DNA of 64,000 nt from assembly GCA_037783545.1 (NCBI GenBank), contig JBBELK010000370.1, positions 1,426,001 through 1,490,000 of the forward strand. Reading direction: 5' to 3'. Source of the DNA: Henricia sp. BOLD:AAB3569 (Eukaryota; Echinodermata; Asteroidea; Spinulosida; Echinasteridae). Every line of letters begins with the position of its first letter. Position 1 is the stretch's first letter. Below, piece after piece: positions 13,801 to 22,636 of the stretch. The notes under the pieces were generated by a model. The model was given only the letters and a program-made list of their open reading frames with translations. It was not told the origin of the DNA and did not search any database. A program made the translations under genes and the position numbers.

Positions 13801-16484
13801 TTCACAAAAGAATGCTCTGGGATGTTTTAATTGAATTACACAAAACACTAGACCAACTGCTTTATATCCCTTCTGAAGGATGGAGCAACTGTGGTTAAGT
13901 GCCTTGCTCAAGGGCACAGGTACCTCGACCAGGTATCAAACTCACAACACCAAGTTTTCTCCCGAGTGTTGCAGGTTAACGACCCAAACCACTCGGCCAT
14001 GGCACCCCACAAGTAGTGTTTCAGAGAGTGGAGCAAAAAACCCTCACATTAACAAATAGGAAAACCCAAGGGATCAAGCAGGGATTGTTCCTTTTGTATG
14101 ATTTCTTTAAAAAAAAATTTCCATCCTGAATCCATTTTGCAGCTTCAGCAGCCGCGACCCTGACCATCTCGCCTCGTAAGGTTCGTCAGATCAGCGACCC
14201 AGTTCTTAAGATGCTACACACCATTCATAAGATCATCTTCATCTGCCAGTTACCCCCGACGCTCTCCCCTAACCCACGGCGGAAGGTCATTGAGAGGTTT
14301 AAGAAGGCGCTGTTTGCTTCACAGTGCAGCTCGGTCAACCTCAAGAACGAACTTAAAAAGGTCAGACAATTTCTTTAACCCTTCTGTGGCAGTTTAACTC
14401 AATTCAGTTCAAAATTTGTTTATTTAAAAATCTATATATAGCGGCACAAGGCCAAATAAACCCTTTCACGGTTATCGACGCCATGTTGTTCATGGGGCAG
14501 TTCGAACACGCGTTGCTGTGTGCGGGCGCGGATCGTATACGAATGCATTGTTAGGTCACTGTGCATTAGCTACGATCCGCGCACGCACATGGCAACGCGT
14601 GTTTGAAGTGCCCCTGTGAACAAGATGGTGTCGATAACCGTGAAAGGGTTTATTGCGCATGGGCTTACAAACGAATATAAACAAATATTATAATTATATT
14701 TAAACAGAAAAGGAATAAGACAATGATCAAATTTGAGGTCCACAAATGCAGGATTTACAGGCTCAGATTTAAGTTGTAGTATTTCACCATTATTCAAAAC
14801 TGTCTAAATATTTATGGTCGATAATGTTTGCCGTTTTAATAGTATTGCAGTATTGTTGTCGTTATCTTCCATACCAAAAGTGGTTAGCAATAGACCTTTA
14901 TCACGGTGCGTCCATCTTTGTCTTGTTCCCCACTGCATAGTACGTGTACGTGTCGGGCATGATCAGTGTGTGTGCGTGTCTGCGCGATAGCGCGTGCAGT
15001 CTTCCGTTGTTGTTTTGAGAGAATCACTGTCCGCGCTGCGCGTTTTCTTGATCGCACCGCGCACATATCATTGTGATGCACACAATGAACATTTTCAACA
15101 CGGGGCCAAACTATTTTATTTCGGCAAGCCTTGCTTTCGTTAAGTTCATTTCAATAGGAGAAAAGGGAAGATGGCCGCACCGTGATAAAGGTCTATAAAG
15201 GTACTGTTTATTGGCTTGGACTGCAGGTGTTATCAATTATAAATTTACAAATTGTTGTTAATTTTATGGCAATCTTCGGTAACTATAACGCCATTTATGC
15301 CATCAATACTGTAGTAGCTTTAACTTTACTTTATTATCAACTCAAGATGATAAAAGATCCAGTTTTAGAAGTGGGAGTGGTAAAACCCCCAGGGAAATCT
15401 CCTGGGGGGGGGGGAAACCCACGCAGTCAAGTAGGGACAGCAAATCCAATCCATATACACATCCAGGATTCGAACCCGGGACTTCAGAGGTGAAAGACGG
15501 AAAAGAACCGCTACACCCAACCGCCCAAATTTACAAATTCTTTGATATTGTTCTCCTTGACCTTTGACCCCAATAGCTTGTTAACGGTTCTAAGGACCTG
15601 ATCGACCTCAACCTATGCACAACGGAGACCTCGTACCTCTTGAGACAAGCCAGTCATGAGGAGTCACACATGCAGGTCTCGGGACAAAAACCAGCTAATA
15701 CGAGTAGTCTGGATCCTAACGATACCGAGATTGGAATCACGTATGAACAGATGCAGATGTTCATTGAGAGCGTGCTGGTGGAGTCGGGGTACTATTCCAT
15801 GTCGCCGAACGCAGGGTGAGTGACGAGTTTTCAGTTTTCATAGCATAAATAACTTTAAATGTTTTTTTGCAGTTCAAATATAGATACACAAACACTAGAA
15901 AAGAGAAAAAAATAAAGTCAAAATCAGGGTTCTCCCCGGGTGGTTCAAAAATGTGTGGGGTCTAACTGCTGTAAAGGCTCGGTAACCCGCGAAGCCACGG
16001 CGTAGGGTTGGGGGCCCTCTTAAGGGCCCCTGGAACATTTTTTGATTTTACAAGTGTGTCAGAACTATTAGGGAAGACGCATAAATATAACCGCCGGTAC
16101 TGACTGTGGTACCGGCAGTTTTTAGTGGTACTGCCTGCACTATTAAAGTGAGCTGTTCTGGAGTGATACCGACGGCGGTACCGCAGCGGTACCGGCGGGT
16201 AAATTTGTGTCTTCCGTTATGGCTTTTTTATTGGCATAAACTTGTTCTCTGATGGTTTGATGTCATTTTGTCATAGATCTAATATATTATTTTGACAGAT
16301 GAATCCTTGAAACTGAAGTATTAAACTGAAATGATTGGAAGTGGATCCAAACATCGGATATATAATCACAGAAATCTCCATGTGTTTGTCTTTTTTCAGA
16401 AATCGCAGTATACCACTGGGACCAATCGTTTCAAGCCCTCAAACTCTGCGACGTAACAGTGTGTTTGAGGTAGGAACAGCCTAG
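1..16484 (+). CDS. NEK10: NEK10, NIMA-related protein kinase (3' part, 17 exons)
   Basis: Serine/threonine (reported dual-specificity) kinase that in vertebrates supports motile cilia and centrosome-linked checkpoint signalling. Exons read by GT-AG sites, phase and family similarity: 1-17 (partial), 491-577, 1661-1828, 2802-2930, 3038-3221, 5025-5249, 5887-5965, 6813-7013, 7973-8122, 9035-9163, 10276-10397, 10852-10926, 11882-11998, 12617-12772, 14143-14360, 15577-15815, 16400-16484 (TAG at 16482). Every junction keeps frame, giving 792 codons; human NEK10, from memory, is about 1170 residues, so the N-terminal third lies left of the window. Order: end of the Armadillo-type region, kinase domain, basic coiled coil, Ser-rich linker, conserved C-terminal domain. 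Stretches such as MERNRQMFKRLFP, ELTIIKE, YIVMELIEGAP and GITYEQMQ match NEK10 rather than other NEKs. Main uncertainty: the last exon could instead splice at 16471 (GAG|GTAGGA) rather than run to the TAG. Confidence 0.93.
265..405. mobile_element. TTAA-flanked palindromic MITE, family 1
   Basis: A near-perfect hairpin of about 137 bp with ends AGGCACAGGCTCGTCAGCAA and its complement, flanked on both sides by TTAA (265-268 and 402-405). TTAA target duplication is the mark of piggyBac-type transposition. It lies in a NEK10 intron 85 bp before an acceptor. Two more copies lie at 20043 and 22509. Confidence 0.85.
729..915. mobile_element. MITE, family 2, copy 1
   Basis: Imperfect inverted repeat of about 190 bp (ends resemble GCTTGCGCGGACCACC and its complement) whose centre reads as AAACGCTGATGCACAGCAAAACACC. 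A second copy lies at 52777-52971. In a NEK10 intron. Confidence 0.65.
1084..1350 (+). mobile_element. LINE fragment: 3' end of a non-LTR reverse transcriptase ORF
   Basis: An 83-codon open frame (1084-1332, TGA) encodes LPRKQWVRLNRLRSDTARV, LHRWGLRTDAACPCGHPSQT and WLQRLNIDI, the typical C-terminal zinc-knuckle end (C-x-C-x8-H-x4-C type) of animal LINEs. A short AAT-repeat tail follows at 1338-1349. It is a 5'-truncated insertion in the NEK10 intron before 1661; the remaining frame has no stop or frameshift, suggesting a fairly recent insertion. Confidence 0.8.
1370..2155. repeat. Interspersed repeat pieces of the TTTCATAAAGC type
   Basis: Two pieces in NEK10 introns (about 1370-1490 and 1930-2150) share words such as GCTTAACACAAAATTTG and GCCAGCCAAAATC with elements at 17345-17545, 19255-19475, 21664-21880 and 44090-44470. 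These are degenerate inverted-repeat elements of one loose superfamily. The exon 1661-1828 lies between them. Confidence 0.45.
2278..2403. mobile_element. Palindromic MITE (GCCGATTTTACGAAA type)
   Basis: A 126 bp hairpin with arms reading CAGCCGATTTTACGAAACTT and its near complement, in a NEK10 intron. Similar ends (ATTTCACAAA...TTCGTGAAATCGGCTGCTG) recur at 20676-20827 and 37595-37650. Confidence 0.7.
2515..2743. mobile_element. MITE, family 3, copy 1
   Basis: Inverted-repeat element of about 200-230 bp with ends like GCCGTCCAAAGTTGTCAACA. It is the intact-site reference for the interrupted copy at 29988-30604. It ends 58 bp before the NEK10 exon at 2802. Other copies: 36080-36230, 38082-38278, 56589-56861. 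Confidence 0.75.
2802..8122 (+). CDS. NEK10: NEK10 protein kinase domain (exons 4-9)
   Basis: Complete kinase domain over six exons. Visible parts, counted from the first residue of the window: glycine loop LGTGAFGSVYK (123-133), beta-3 lysine in FVALKEI (K146), alpha-C glutamate in VSELTIIKE (E172), hinge VMELIEGAPL, catalytic loop IVHRDLTPNN (D253, N258), metal-binding TDFGLAR (D271), activation segment ending GTILYNCPE, then GEKADVWAAGCILYQM. The APE motif reads CPE, as in vertebrate NEK10. No catalytic residue is missing, so the enzyme should be active. Phases across the exons: 0, 0, 1, 1, 2, 2, leaving 2. A 142 bp tandem duplication copies the end of exon 7973-8122 with its donor into the next intron. 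Confidence 0.94.
3372..3817. mobile_element. MITE, family 4, copy 1
   Basis: 446 bp element with terminal inverted repeats AATGCATAGTTCCGA and TCGGAACTATGCATT; internal landmarks CCGACCAATCACAACAGAGC and AGCAACAATATC. No coding frame. In the NEK10 intron between the exons at 3038 and 5025. Further copies at 47637-47855 and 48682-49063. Confidence 0.8.
4469..4918. mobile_element. Long foldback MITE with TTAA flanks
   Basis: The terminal inverted repeats are about 170-200 bp long, starting AGGAGAAGGGTACCC and ending with the complement, with TTAA on both sides. The centre is CpG-rich (forms of GCGACGCATCGC). It fills much of the intron before the NEK10 exon at 5025. No coding capacity seen. 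Confidence 0.8.
5263..5411. mobile_element. MITE, family 5, copy 1
   Basis: 149 bp palindrome with GGCGGCCATGACAGGGGGCA near its left end and the complement near the right. It starts about 13 bp after the 5' splice site at 5250, leaving only the core donor GTAAGT outside it. Second copy at 46879-47028. Confidence 0.75.
6000..6135. repeat. Minisatellite of GTCCCAAGCC-type units
   Basis: About a dozen degenerate 9-11 bp units of the form (A)GTC(C/T)ATCCCAAG, AGCCTGTCCCTAGCCCATC and similar. It starts 35 bp after a NEK10 donor at 5966. Related CACAAGTC units occur at 54180-54250. Confidence 0.6.
6136..6318. mobile_element. MITE, family 6, copy 1
   Basis: Ends CAGCACGATATGTGACA and TGTCACATATTGTGCTG form terminal inverted repeats around a centre rich in CCCCCTA. 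A second copy lies at 56399-56580. Confidence 0.65.
7313..7573 (+). repeat. Two-copy tandem repeat, 124 bp unit
   Basis: Two head-to-tail copies of a unit starting GGGGGAATGCCA and containing GCCAGGTAGCTACCTAGTTG and GGCAGCGATAATAATGG; the second copy begins at about 7437. The copies differ at about a dozen bases. In a NEK10 intron; origin not recognised. Confidence 0.75.
8010..8305 (+). repeat. 142 bp tandem duplication of a NEK10 exon end with its donor
   Basis: The last 113 bases of exon 7973-8122 plus 29 intron bases are repeated at 8152-8293, and a third copy begins at 8294 and breaks off after about 14 bases. Copy 2 keeps the donor AAAG|GTGAGA (8265) but has a 2-base insertion in the coding part, so it would shift the frame of the kinase tail; it also lacks the natural acceptor. 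It is best read as a pseudo-exon. Confidence 0.85.
8494..8717. mobile_element. Tc1/mariner-type MITE, family 7, copy 1
   Basis: Ends CAGTTGAAGTCAGAAGTTTA and the complement, with TA on both sides (8492, 8718). These ends resemble fish Tc1-like (Sleeping Beauty type) termini. 224 bp, non-coding, so moved by a transposase made elsewhere. Other copies: 18681, 52457, 56078. Confidence 0.85.
9035..12772 (+). CDS. NEK10: NEK10 helix and Ser-rich linker exons
   Basis: Five exons follow the kinase. The preceding exon ends in the basic helix LEKKLDRERKRTQR, which continues here as HHNEATKNMQNYHLL, a probable coiled coil also seen in human NEK10. The exon at 10276 contains a run of serines (SSDEQSSSSSSSL), and 11882-11998 and 12617-12772 are Ser/Thr/Arg rich with little family conservation. 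These look like a flexible, phosphorylatable linker. Exon ends were fixed by frame and by donors at 9164, 10398, 10927, 11999 and 12773. Confidence 0.85.
9199..9348. mobile_element. MITE, family 8, copy 1
   Basis: 150 bp palindrome built around AATAGCTGCCATCTTGTAGG and its complement. Starts 36 bp after a NEK10 donor. Copies at 28945-29094 and 51665-51806. Confidence 0.75.
9660..10112. mobile_element. TIR element with GCTTTCGAGCGC ends
   Basis: About 450 bp bounded by ATGGCTGCTTTCGAGCGC and GCGCTCGAAAGCAGCCCAT. The interior repeats GGATCCCTGGTGC and is CpG-rich. Open frames of up to 168 codons cross it but run through both ends and show no family resemblance. In a NEK10 intron. Confidence 0.65.
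10427..10851. other. Intron stretch without recognised features
   Basis: NEK10 intron. Loosely repeated words (GAATGAAG, TTGCTTCATTG) hint at a decayed inverted repeat, but no ends could be defined. Confidence 0.3.
10927..11881. other. NEK10 intron, no element recognised
   Basis: 955 bp intron. I see no tandem repeat, no terminal inverted repeat and no conserved frame; a C-rich tract (CCCCCTCACCCC) forms part of the 3' polypyrimidine region. Confidence 0.4.
12241..12522. mobile_element. Foldback element, ~280 bp
   Basis: Arms of over 100 bp start CCAGATAAATTGAATATTC and end with the complement, meeting at a short CpG-rich centre. Includes GGTAAGACTGAATATTAAC repeated in inverse. In the NEK10 intron 11999-12616. 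Confidence 0.8.
12841..13366. mobile_element. TIR element with GTAAGCTCCGCCC ends
   Basis: 526 bp bounded by AGACCATTCCAGTAAGCTCC and the complementary AGCTTACTGGATCGGTCT. The interior holds CpG-rich sequence and open frames of about 80-100 codons on both strands with no family resemblance. Probably a non-autonomous DNA transposon. Confidence 0.7.
13739..14012 (-). mobile_element. tRNA-derived SINE, copy 1
   Basis: Its right end, read on the minus strand, begins GGGGTGCCATGGCCGAGTGG, a tRNA-Leu/Ser-like head with an A box; the body contains CTTCTGAAGGATGGAGCA. A second copy with the same body lies at 18915-19187, and head-only or partial copies at 34530 and near 21600. Confidence 0.7.
14143..16484 (+). 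CDS. NEK10: NEK10 conserved C-terminal exons and stop
   Basis: The exon at 14143 encodes SPRKVRQISDPVLKML, then ICQLPPTL and RRKVIERFKKALF, all recognisable in vertebrate NEK10. The exon at 15577 encodes GITYEQMQMFIESVLVESG, matching the human C-terminal helix. The last exon (16400-16484) adds a basic tail that reads VFEVGTA and then TAG. The donor at 14361 is the weak form GTCAGA. A possible polyadenylation signal AATAAA lies at 17613-17618, but 3'-UTR-like AT-rich sequence with TGTAAATA motifs (near 21203 and 21262) continues to about 22400, so the true 3' end is open. Confidence 0.87.
14454..14654. mobile_element. Palindromic MITE (AATAAACCCTTTCACGG ends)
   Basis: 201 bp hairpin with CpG-rich arms, ends AATAAACCCTTTCACGG and its exact complement. 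In the NEK10 intron after 14360. Confidence 0.8.
14889..15196. mobile_element. TIR element (ATAGACCTTTATCACGG ends)
   Basis: 308 bp with inverted ends AATAGACCTTTATCACGGTG. The CpG-rich interior has no coding similarity. It follows the hairpin at 14454 in the same NEK10 intron. Confidence 0.75.
15370..15530 (-). mobile_element. tRNA-Glu-like SINE fragment
   Basis: Read on the minus strand, GGTTGGGTGTAGCGGTTC followed by CCCGGGTTCGAATCCTGG gives an A-box-like and a perfect B-box promoter, resembling a tRNA-Glu head. It ends 46 bp before the NEK10 acceptor at 15576. Confidence 0.5.
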
Positions 16485-16599
16485 CTGTCATTTTCAACAA
16501 AGACGGGCATCCAAGAAAAATGGTTTCCGCCCTCTTTCCTTGATTGGCCACACCCATCGGCATGCAGAAATGGCAAGGTTTGACTCTCAAGGTAGGACA

Positions 16600-16795
16600 C
16601 ACCCCTTAAGATGGGCCACACCTTCTGAAGGTAAGTCCCACTCAAGAAATGGAGGAAACACCCCTGCCATGGATGGCCACGCCCCTTTTGTGGATGACCA
16701 CACGCTTTTGTGGATGCCACACCCTTTTTTGTGGATGGCGACACCTTTTTGTGGATGGCCACACCCCTGCCTTGGATGGCTACGCCCATTGGGTA
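16600..16795 (+). repeat. Minisatellite, GTGGATGGCCACACCCC-type units
   Basis: About seven degenerate units of 19-27 bp, each with a CACACCC or CACGCCC box and TTTTGTGGATG. It starts about 115 bp after the NEK10 stop, so it probably lies in the 3' UTR. The open frames on both strands here are repeat artefacts. Confidence 0.7.
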
Positions 16796-17344
16796 AGAGA
16801 TATTGTAGGACAATGCCTATTATATGGCTAGTTGGTTCAGTTGGAAGAGCACTGGTATGTTGATACGAGAAGGCTTGGGTTTGACTTGTTTCCTTCTAAA
16901 TATTTTATGCCTTAAACCAAGTTTTGTGACATTGGATGTGTTCAGTGCTTGGTACGAAAAAATGTGATTTATTTTTGTTCTTTGCATTTTCAGCTGAGAG
17001 ACCAAATTTCTTAACTTCAAAATTCCATAATTGACAAGAATTTTAACTCATTGTTTGAGATTTATGTGTATATAAAAACAGAAGAAAGTATCTTAGATCT
17101 GGACAACAGAATCACATTCACGACTTGCAGAATATCATATAAGGGCATTTGTTTTGCATACTAAGAAAAACGTCTTGGTATTTGGCTGATTATCGCACGA
17201 AGACATATGACTTAAAGAACAAAGCTTACTGCGTATTGCAGTTGTATGAATTCTCATGCACATGTAATGTACAAAACATAGAAATCTCTATATTACAAAA
17301 AAATATCTATCAGAAAAATCTCTATCGCCAGTAAAAAGATTTTA

Positions 17345-17545
17345 TTATTAATCTGGGTCCAATTTCATGACACTGTTTAGCAGAAAATACTGCTCAGCAG
17401 ATTTTCGTGCTTAGCAAAAATTGGAAGAGCGCCAGTCAAAAGTGACACAGAAATTTGTAGTAGGTAACCTGTTTTTGCTAAGCACAATTTAACCTGTGGT
17501 AAGCATTATTTTTTGCTAAGAGTGCTTAGAAATTGGGCCCTAGCA
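17345..17545. mobile_element. Inverted-repeat element (TCCAATTTCATGACACTG type)
   Basis: Ends GGGTCCAATTTCATGACACT and TTAGAAATTGGGCCC with GCTAAGCAC repeats inside. Related elements lie at 19255-19475 and 21664-21880, all in the intergenic gap. Confidence 0.55.
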
Positions 17546-18144
17546 AATTACTCGGGTTACCAAAACAACACTGCATTTAGATGTTAAACTATATATATAT
17601 CATCTTCCGTCCAATAAAGATGAGTATATGATTAAGTTATATATATTTTTGATAGGTGCTGTGTGCATGTATATACTATGTATATATTTGATGTGTGTGT
17701 GTGCAGTGTTCAATATATTGATAATTAATTGATAATTAATTGATAATTCATGATATAACCGATCCGTCCATTAGTAATGTATGATTGCACAGACAGTGCT
17801 GTGTGATATCAACTTTTGGTGATATGCAATGTGTAGATATGACAAAAATCCTAAATTGGATTTGAGAAAATTATACTCGACAAAAATAGAAACGCACATC
17901 TGCTGTCATCTGCCAATTTCAATTCAATTTTGTAAAAGTTACATAACACATGTCTGGCAGACCCAACAAGGTCACAAGCCTAGACAACTGGTGCAGATGA
18001 AATTTACAATGCTTCACATGAATGGTGTGACATTTTGCTGCTCCGTGGTGGCTAATTTGCAACATCTTGGCAGATACTTTGCACAAATGTGCGTTTCTTT
18101 TCTTTCTTCTTTTTTGGTCGAGTATAAATTGTAATTTGGTTTTC

Positions 18145-18546
18145 AAATAGACCTATAACGTCACTCAATGTTTACCGCGGTGCATTATGGCTGATATGTG
18201 GGGACGAAATCTCTGCATCGCTAGTTTGCACAATTATTGCAGGGCCATTTTCGCCGCCTTTTGAGGCCTTAAAAGTAAAAACCATAGTTCCGTCGTCCGT
18301 CGTGGGCTTAAAACTCACGCAGGCACACTCAAGTTAACACGAACCATTTTAGAAATTTACGATCTTTGTTTTTTATGTTTTTTTGCAAGCGAAGTGGTTA
18401 GTAAAGTTCACAAAGTTCTGTGCATAATACGCTAGGCGCTATGCATGCAACGCACGCAAACTACAGATGCAGAGATTTCGTCCCCACTTTTCACCCATAA
18501 TGCACCGCAGTAAACATTGCGTGACATCATTACGTTTCAGGTCTAT
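18145..18546. mobile_element. MITE, family 9, copy 1
   Basis: About 400 bp with inverted ends around ATAGACCTATAACGTCACTC and GCGGTGCATTATG. Copy 2 at 33168-33554 is very similar over its whole length. Confidence 0.78.
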
Positions 18547-18680
18547 TGTGTGTTAGTTTACTTTTAAAAGCACTTGCCTGTAGCTTTTATTCATTAAGTA
18601 AGATATATGTATGCACACTTGATCGAAATGATGATTTAATGAACTTAATTCACAGCCTGTAGGCTAAATTATATGAGATA

Positions 18681-18913
18681 CAGTCAGTAGTATAAATGCA
18701 ACTGTATGCAACCAAGTGTTAAAACTGGTGTGCTTACACCATTTTTGTAACGGTCTTTACTAAAGTCTTGATTTTGTGGAATTCCTCACGTGCTTGCAGT
18801 ACTTAAAACATAGCTTGTACACCTTGCAATGGTTCAGGTACATGTAATCCTCTTTACCATTTTGGGTGATGATGGCAGTGGTGTACATGAAATTATACAT
18901 CTGACTTCAACTG
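18681..18913. mobile_element. Tc1/mariner-type MITE, family 7, copy 2
   Basis: Diverged copy in the intergenic gap (left end CAGTCAGTAGTATAAATG, right end CTGACTTCAACTG, TA flanks). The most mutated of the four copies. Confidence 0.75.
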
Positions 18914-18914
18914 T

Positions 18915-19187
18915 ACATAAGTGGGTGGTACCATTGACAGCCAATGGCCAGAGATGCTGGGTAATCCCCTTATTCTTCACAACAACAAAAATGCTCTGGG
19001 ATCTTTGAAGTGAGTTACTCAACACACTGGACCAATGGCTTTACATCCCTTCCGAAGGATGGAGCAGTTTTGGTTAAATGCTTTGCTTTTTAGGGCACAG
19101 GTACCATAAATGGGGTCAAACTTGCAACACCATTTTCACCTGAATGTTGTGACCCAACAACCCAAACCACCCGGCCACGGTACCCAA
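18915..19187 (-). mobile_element. tRNA-derived SINE, copy 2
   Basis: Same structure as 13739-14012, including CTTCCGAAGGATGGAGCA and a degenerate tRNA-like head (complement of CCCGGCCACGGTACCC). It abuts the Tc1-type MITE at 18681-18913. Confidence 0.65.
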
Positions 19188-19254
19188 GAACATGATTTTA
19201 CACTAAGGCAGCGAATCAGTTTTGAGTCGCTATTTCACGAATGGGGAAGATCTG

Positions 19255-19475
19255 GGGCCAGTTTCATAAAGCTGCTCAGCAAAAAATTTTGCTTAATGCA
19301 AAATTGGTTAGCCGTCAAAATTGTATATGATGTGTTTTACAATTGACTGTTTATCTGACCATATTTCTAAATACACAAGTTGACATACAATTTTGACTGC
19401 TAACCCATATTTTCAAAGCCAACAAATTTTGTATTAACCACATTTTTCTGCTAAACAGCTTTATGAATATGGTCT
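19255..19475. mobile_element. Inverted-repeat element (GGGGCCAGTTTCATAAAGC type)
   Basis: Starts CTGGGGCCAGTTTCATAAAG and ends GCTTTATGAATATGGTCTC, with GTATATGATGTGTTTTAC inside. A relative lies at 21664-21880 (ACCAATTTCATAAAGCTG). Confidence 0.55.
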
Positions 19476-19543
19476 CTGGTCAGTCCAGCAAGCAACGAAT
19501 GGCCACATTTTCCAGACATTTTCAAAAAGTTCATGTCGCAGGT

Positions 19544-19783
19544 GGGTCTTTCTATAAATTAGGGGTCCAAAAGTGTGACATTTGGTGTCCCCCGTTACAC
19601 CTGTGTTATTTTTCGTACAAAAATCATTAAAATGGCTTTTAAACCATTTTGTATGAATTGTACTTTATGTACTCACTCTTTGAGATGGAAAGTATTTAAA
19701 GAATGTGTCCTGAATTTACAAAAACAAGATGTAAAATGTAACGGGGGACACCAACATTGGACCCCTAATTTATAGAAAGACCC
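19544..19783. mobile_element. MITE, family 10, copy 1
   Basis: 240 bp with ends GGGTCTTTCTATAAATTAGG and the complement; the second copy is at 40324-40589. The open frame crossing it is a repeat artefact. Confidence 0.78.
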
Positions 19784-20042
19784 AGATGGCAATTTTGGCT
19801 GTTTCAGTTTTATATGATGTAGATTGAAAGTTGAAATATAGATTGTTTGGTGGTTGGATTTTACGAAATAATTTGCAGAATTTAAACATTTTTAATTCTG
19901 CAAATTTGAAATATACCTTGTGATCTGACACATTCCATAAATTTGGAAGTTGGAAAAGTAGAAATTAACACTTTCAGTTTTTTTACTAACAAAAGTAATT
20001 TTACTGAAACACTCAAAATATTTGTACAAATTACTAACTATA

Positions 20043-20180
20043 GACACAGGCTCGTCGGCAATGCGCACACGCCAAATTCATGCCACGAAATACGCAGCTC
20101 CGTGCCTTTGCTAAGGAGCTGCGTATTTCGTGGTACGAATTTGGCGCGCTCGCATTGCTGACGAGCCTGTGCCTTTAAGC
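20043..20180. mobile_element. TTAA-type palindromic MITE, family 1, copy 2
   Basis: Same hairpin as at 265-405, in the intergenic gap. The right flank keeps TTAA and the left flank has decayed, so it is older or more mutated than copy 1. Confidence 0.8.
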
Positions 20181-22508
20181 ACAGGGACTTTTTCCTGTTG
20201 TACGTGTGCCAGTTGATTATATCCGTCCAGTGGATTCACATGTTAAAGTGTGACTATTTATGATTTAATTTGATTTGTTTTCAATTGTTTTGAATTTTAA
20301 AATCAATTTCCGTCCATGATGATATTGATTTAGATTAATATTAATTTTGTGTAATTATCTTCAGTATTCATTCCTGTGAAGTAATTTGGATTTGTTGTGC
20401 GCAAAAGTCTATGATGGAAAGGTTTAGGTTCACATCAGGGCCATAGTTCAGTCCATCACAAGTCCAGAGCCGATCAAATCACAAGTCTGTGACAAGTCCA
20501 GTAACAAGAAGCAAAGGATGAACACGCACAAAAGAATGCCTTTGTTGGAGTTCATTTGAACAGCTTGTGACTTGAAGATTGAGAGCATGAAATTTCAAAA
20601 TGGTGATGAGAAAAATATGACAAATGATATGGTATCAAAATCTCAACACTCATGGGGAACTAAAAAATGTGATCTGGGATCAATTTCACAAAAACATGCG
20701 ACACTTCGCAAGTACCCAAATCTGTCGCAACTCGCGAACCCTTTGTAAGTTTGCCACGGGTTCGGTGAGTTGCGATGTATTTAGGTACTTGTGACGCGTT
20801 AAAAATATTTGTGAAATCGACCACTGGACACACTCCTTAAACTCTTTGGGGGCAAGACCAATTTGGCAAAGAAAAAAAATTAGCTCAATGTTCGACTCGT
20901 TGATACACTGTCAGTTTTTGCTGGTCCAAAAACTGGCTAAGGAATGTATTCTGCTTTATGCTAGCAGTGTCATGATCTACAACAGGTCATTATATTATGC
21001 ATATTATTTTTTTCAATTGCACGAAATACTTGCATTGTCTGCATTCATGTTCCTGTAATGTGAATCTAAACCTCCCAAGTCACTTAATCTCACGTGCCTA
21101 AGGATTTTGCACCTTGATATAAAGTTTAATTGAACTTTTTGCACTTCACAAATTTCTTTACTGCTGCTAGCGCTATTAAAGTTTGTCTATTAATTCACTT
21201 GTAAATACTTTCAGTTAAATAATTGTATATATTTTGTAAAGTGAAATGTTGAATTTTTTTGTAAATATTGAATATTTTTCACACTTTGGGGATATTTTTT
21301 GCCTTGCAAAACGTCATCTGTACATATGTGCTGGTGTTTTAAAGTGTAATTTACTGCTGCTGGTGTGTATGTGGCTTATTCTGTGAAATGGTTCCTTTAA
21401 CCCCAAAACGATCGGTAATTCATGTCCTATAGCACCCCAATTTCAAGTTTGTTCTAAAGATGGTCTGAAACTAATTTTTCCAAAACGTTTATATCTGTCA
21501 ACTTATTACTGAATTGGGGTTTGTTCTGTCGTTTTCCACCGTGACTTTTTAATACCACTGTATACTCGGTGCTTTCCCAAGACACTATGAAACATTTCAT
21601 AGTGTGCCCGGGTGGGACTCGAACCCGTTATAAGGGTGTTTTGCTTAAAGTATAACACAATCTACATGGGACCAATTTCATAAAGCTGTTTAGCAGAAAC
21701 ATTTGCTTAATAAAAAATTTGTTTGCTTTATAAAAATGGGTTAATAGTTGAAATTGTGTGTCAACTTGTTCTTCACAAGAATATCTGCTATTCTTGCTAA
21801 GAACACAAGTTGACTTACAATTTTGACTTTTAACCCATTTTTATGAAGCAAACAAATTTTTGATTAAGCAAATTTTTTTCATGAAGAGTGATGTTTTCAC
21901 AATCATATATTTAAGCCACCGCCAATGAATTCAGATACGGCCTGAGTTTAGGGCACCTTACTAATCATAGAACTGATTTGAGGGACATGATTGAAACTGA
22001 TTCCACACAAGTACCATATATTGAGTCATTTTAAACTACATGTCCTTATTTTTATAATGGCAGTACAAATTTGTCAATTTCACAGAATACGCCACACGAT
22101 TTATTTAAATTACATTCTATTCTGGTTTTTAAATGTAATTCAATGATGATTCGCTGTATTACGAAAGCTTTTTTTTTTTTTCAAAATTGGTCACAAATGA
22201 GTATTTGAAATGTTAAGTTTGACTGTGTAATTTTGATTTTTGTGTTGATGCCGTCCTTAATAAGCAATCAGCTTTGTTAATAATTCTCATTTACAAATTA
22301 TTTGTCTTTTAACAGTTCATGGTTGATGGTATTACAGAGAATGTGTGCATCTTTTAGATTTTAATTAGCTGTTTAAATATATTTTGTCGAAAAAGAGAAT
22401 ATCTTGATAGTGTTTATCTTTATGTTTCAGTTCATTCTGATAAGTTACCTTTCCTGGAAGTAATTCTTAAATGCAGGAAATTACACATCTGATTTGTTAC
22501 TTGCACAG
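20180..22508. other. Intergenic AT-rich stretch
   Basis: Apart from the elements at 20440-20590 (CACAAGTCC repeat type, related to 50330-50515, 54172-54426 and 63735-63815), 20676-20827 and 21664-21880, I see no coding signal. Pumilio-like TGTAAATA words at 21203 and 21262 would fit a long NEK10 3' UTR. Confidence 0.4.
20676..20827. mobile_element. Palindromic MITE (GATCAATTTCACAAAAA type)
   Basis: 152 bp inverted repeat with ends ATCAATTTCACAAAAACATG and TTTGTGAAATCGACCA, centre CpG-rich. Intergenic. Confidence 0.6.
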
Positions 22509-22630
22509 TTAAAGGCACAGGCTCGTCAGCAATGCGCGCGTGCCAAATTCGTGCCACGAAATACACAGTTCCATGCGTATTTCGTGGCACGAATTTGGCA
22601 TGTGCGCATTGCTGACAAGCCTGTGCCTAA
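22509..22630. mobile_element. TTAA-type palindromic MITE, family 1, copy 3
   Basis: Same hairpin with a shortened centre. The left TTAA (22509-22512) is kept and the right one reads CTAA. It ends within 10 bp of the first unit of the satellite array. Confidence 0.8.
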
Positions 22631-22636
22631 GTGTTA

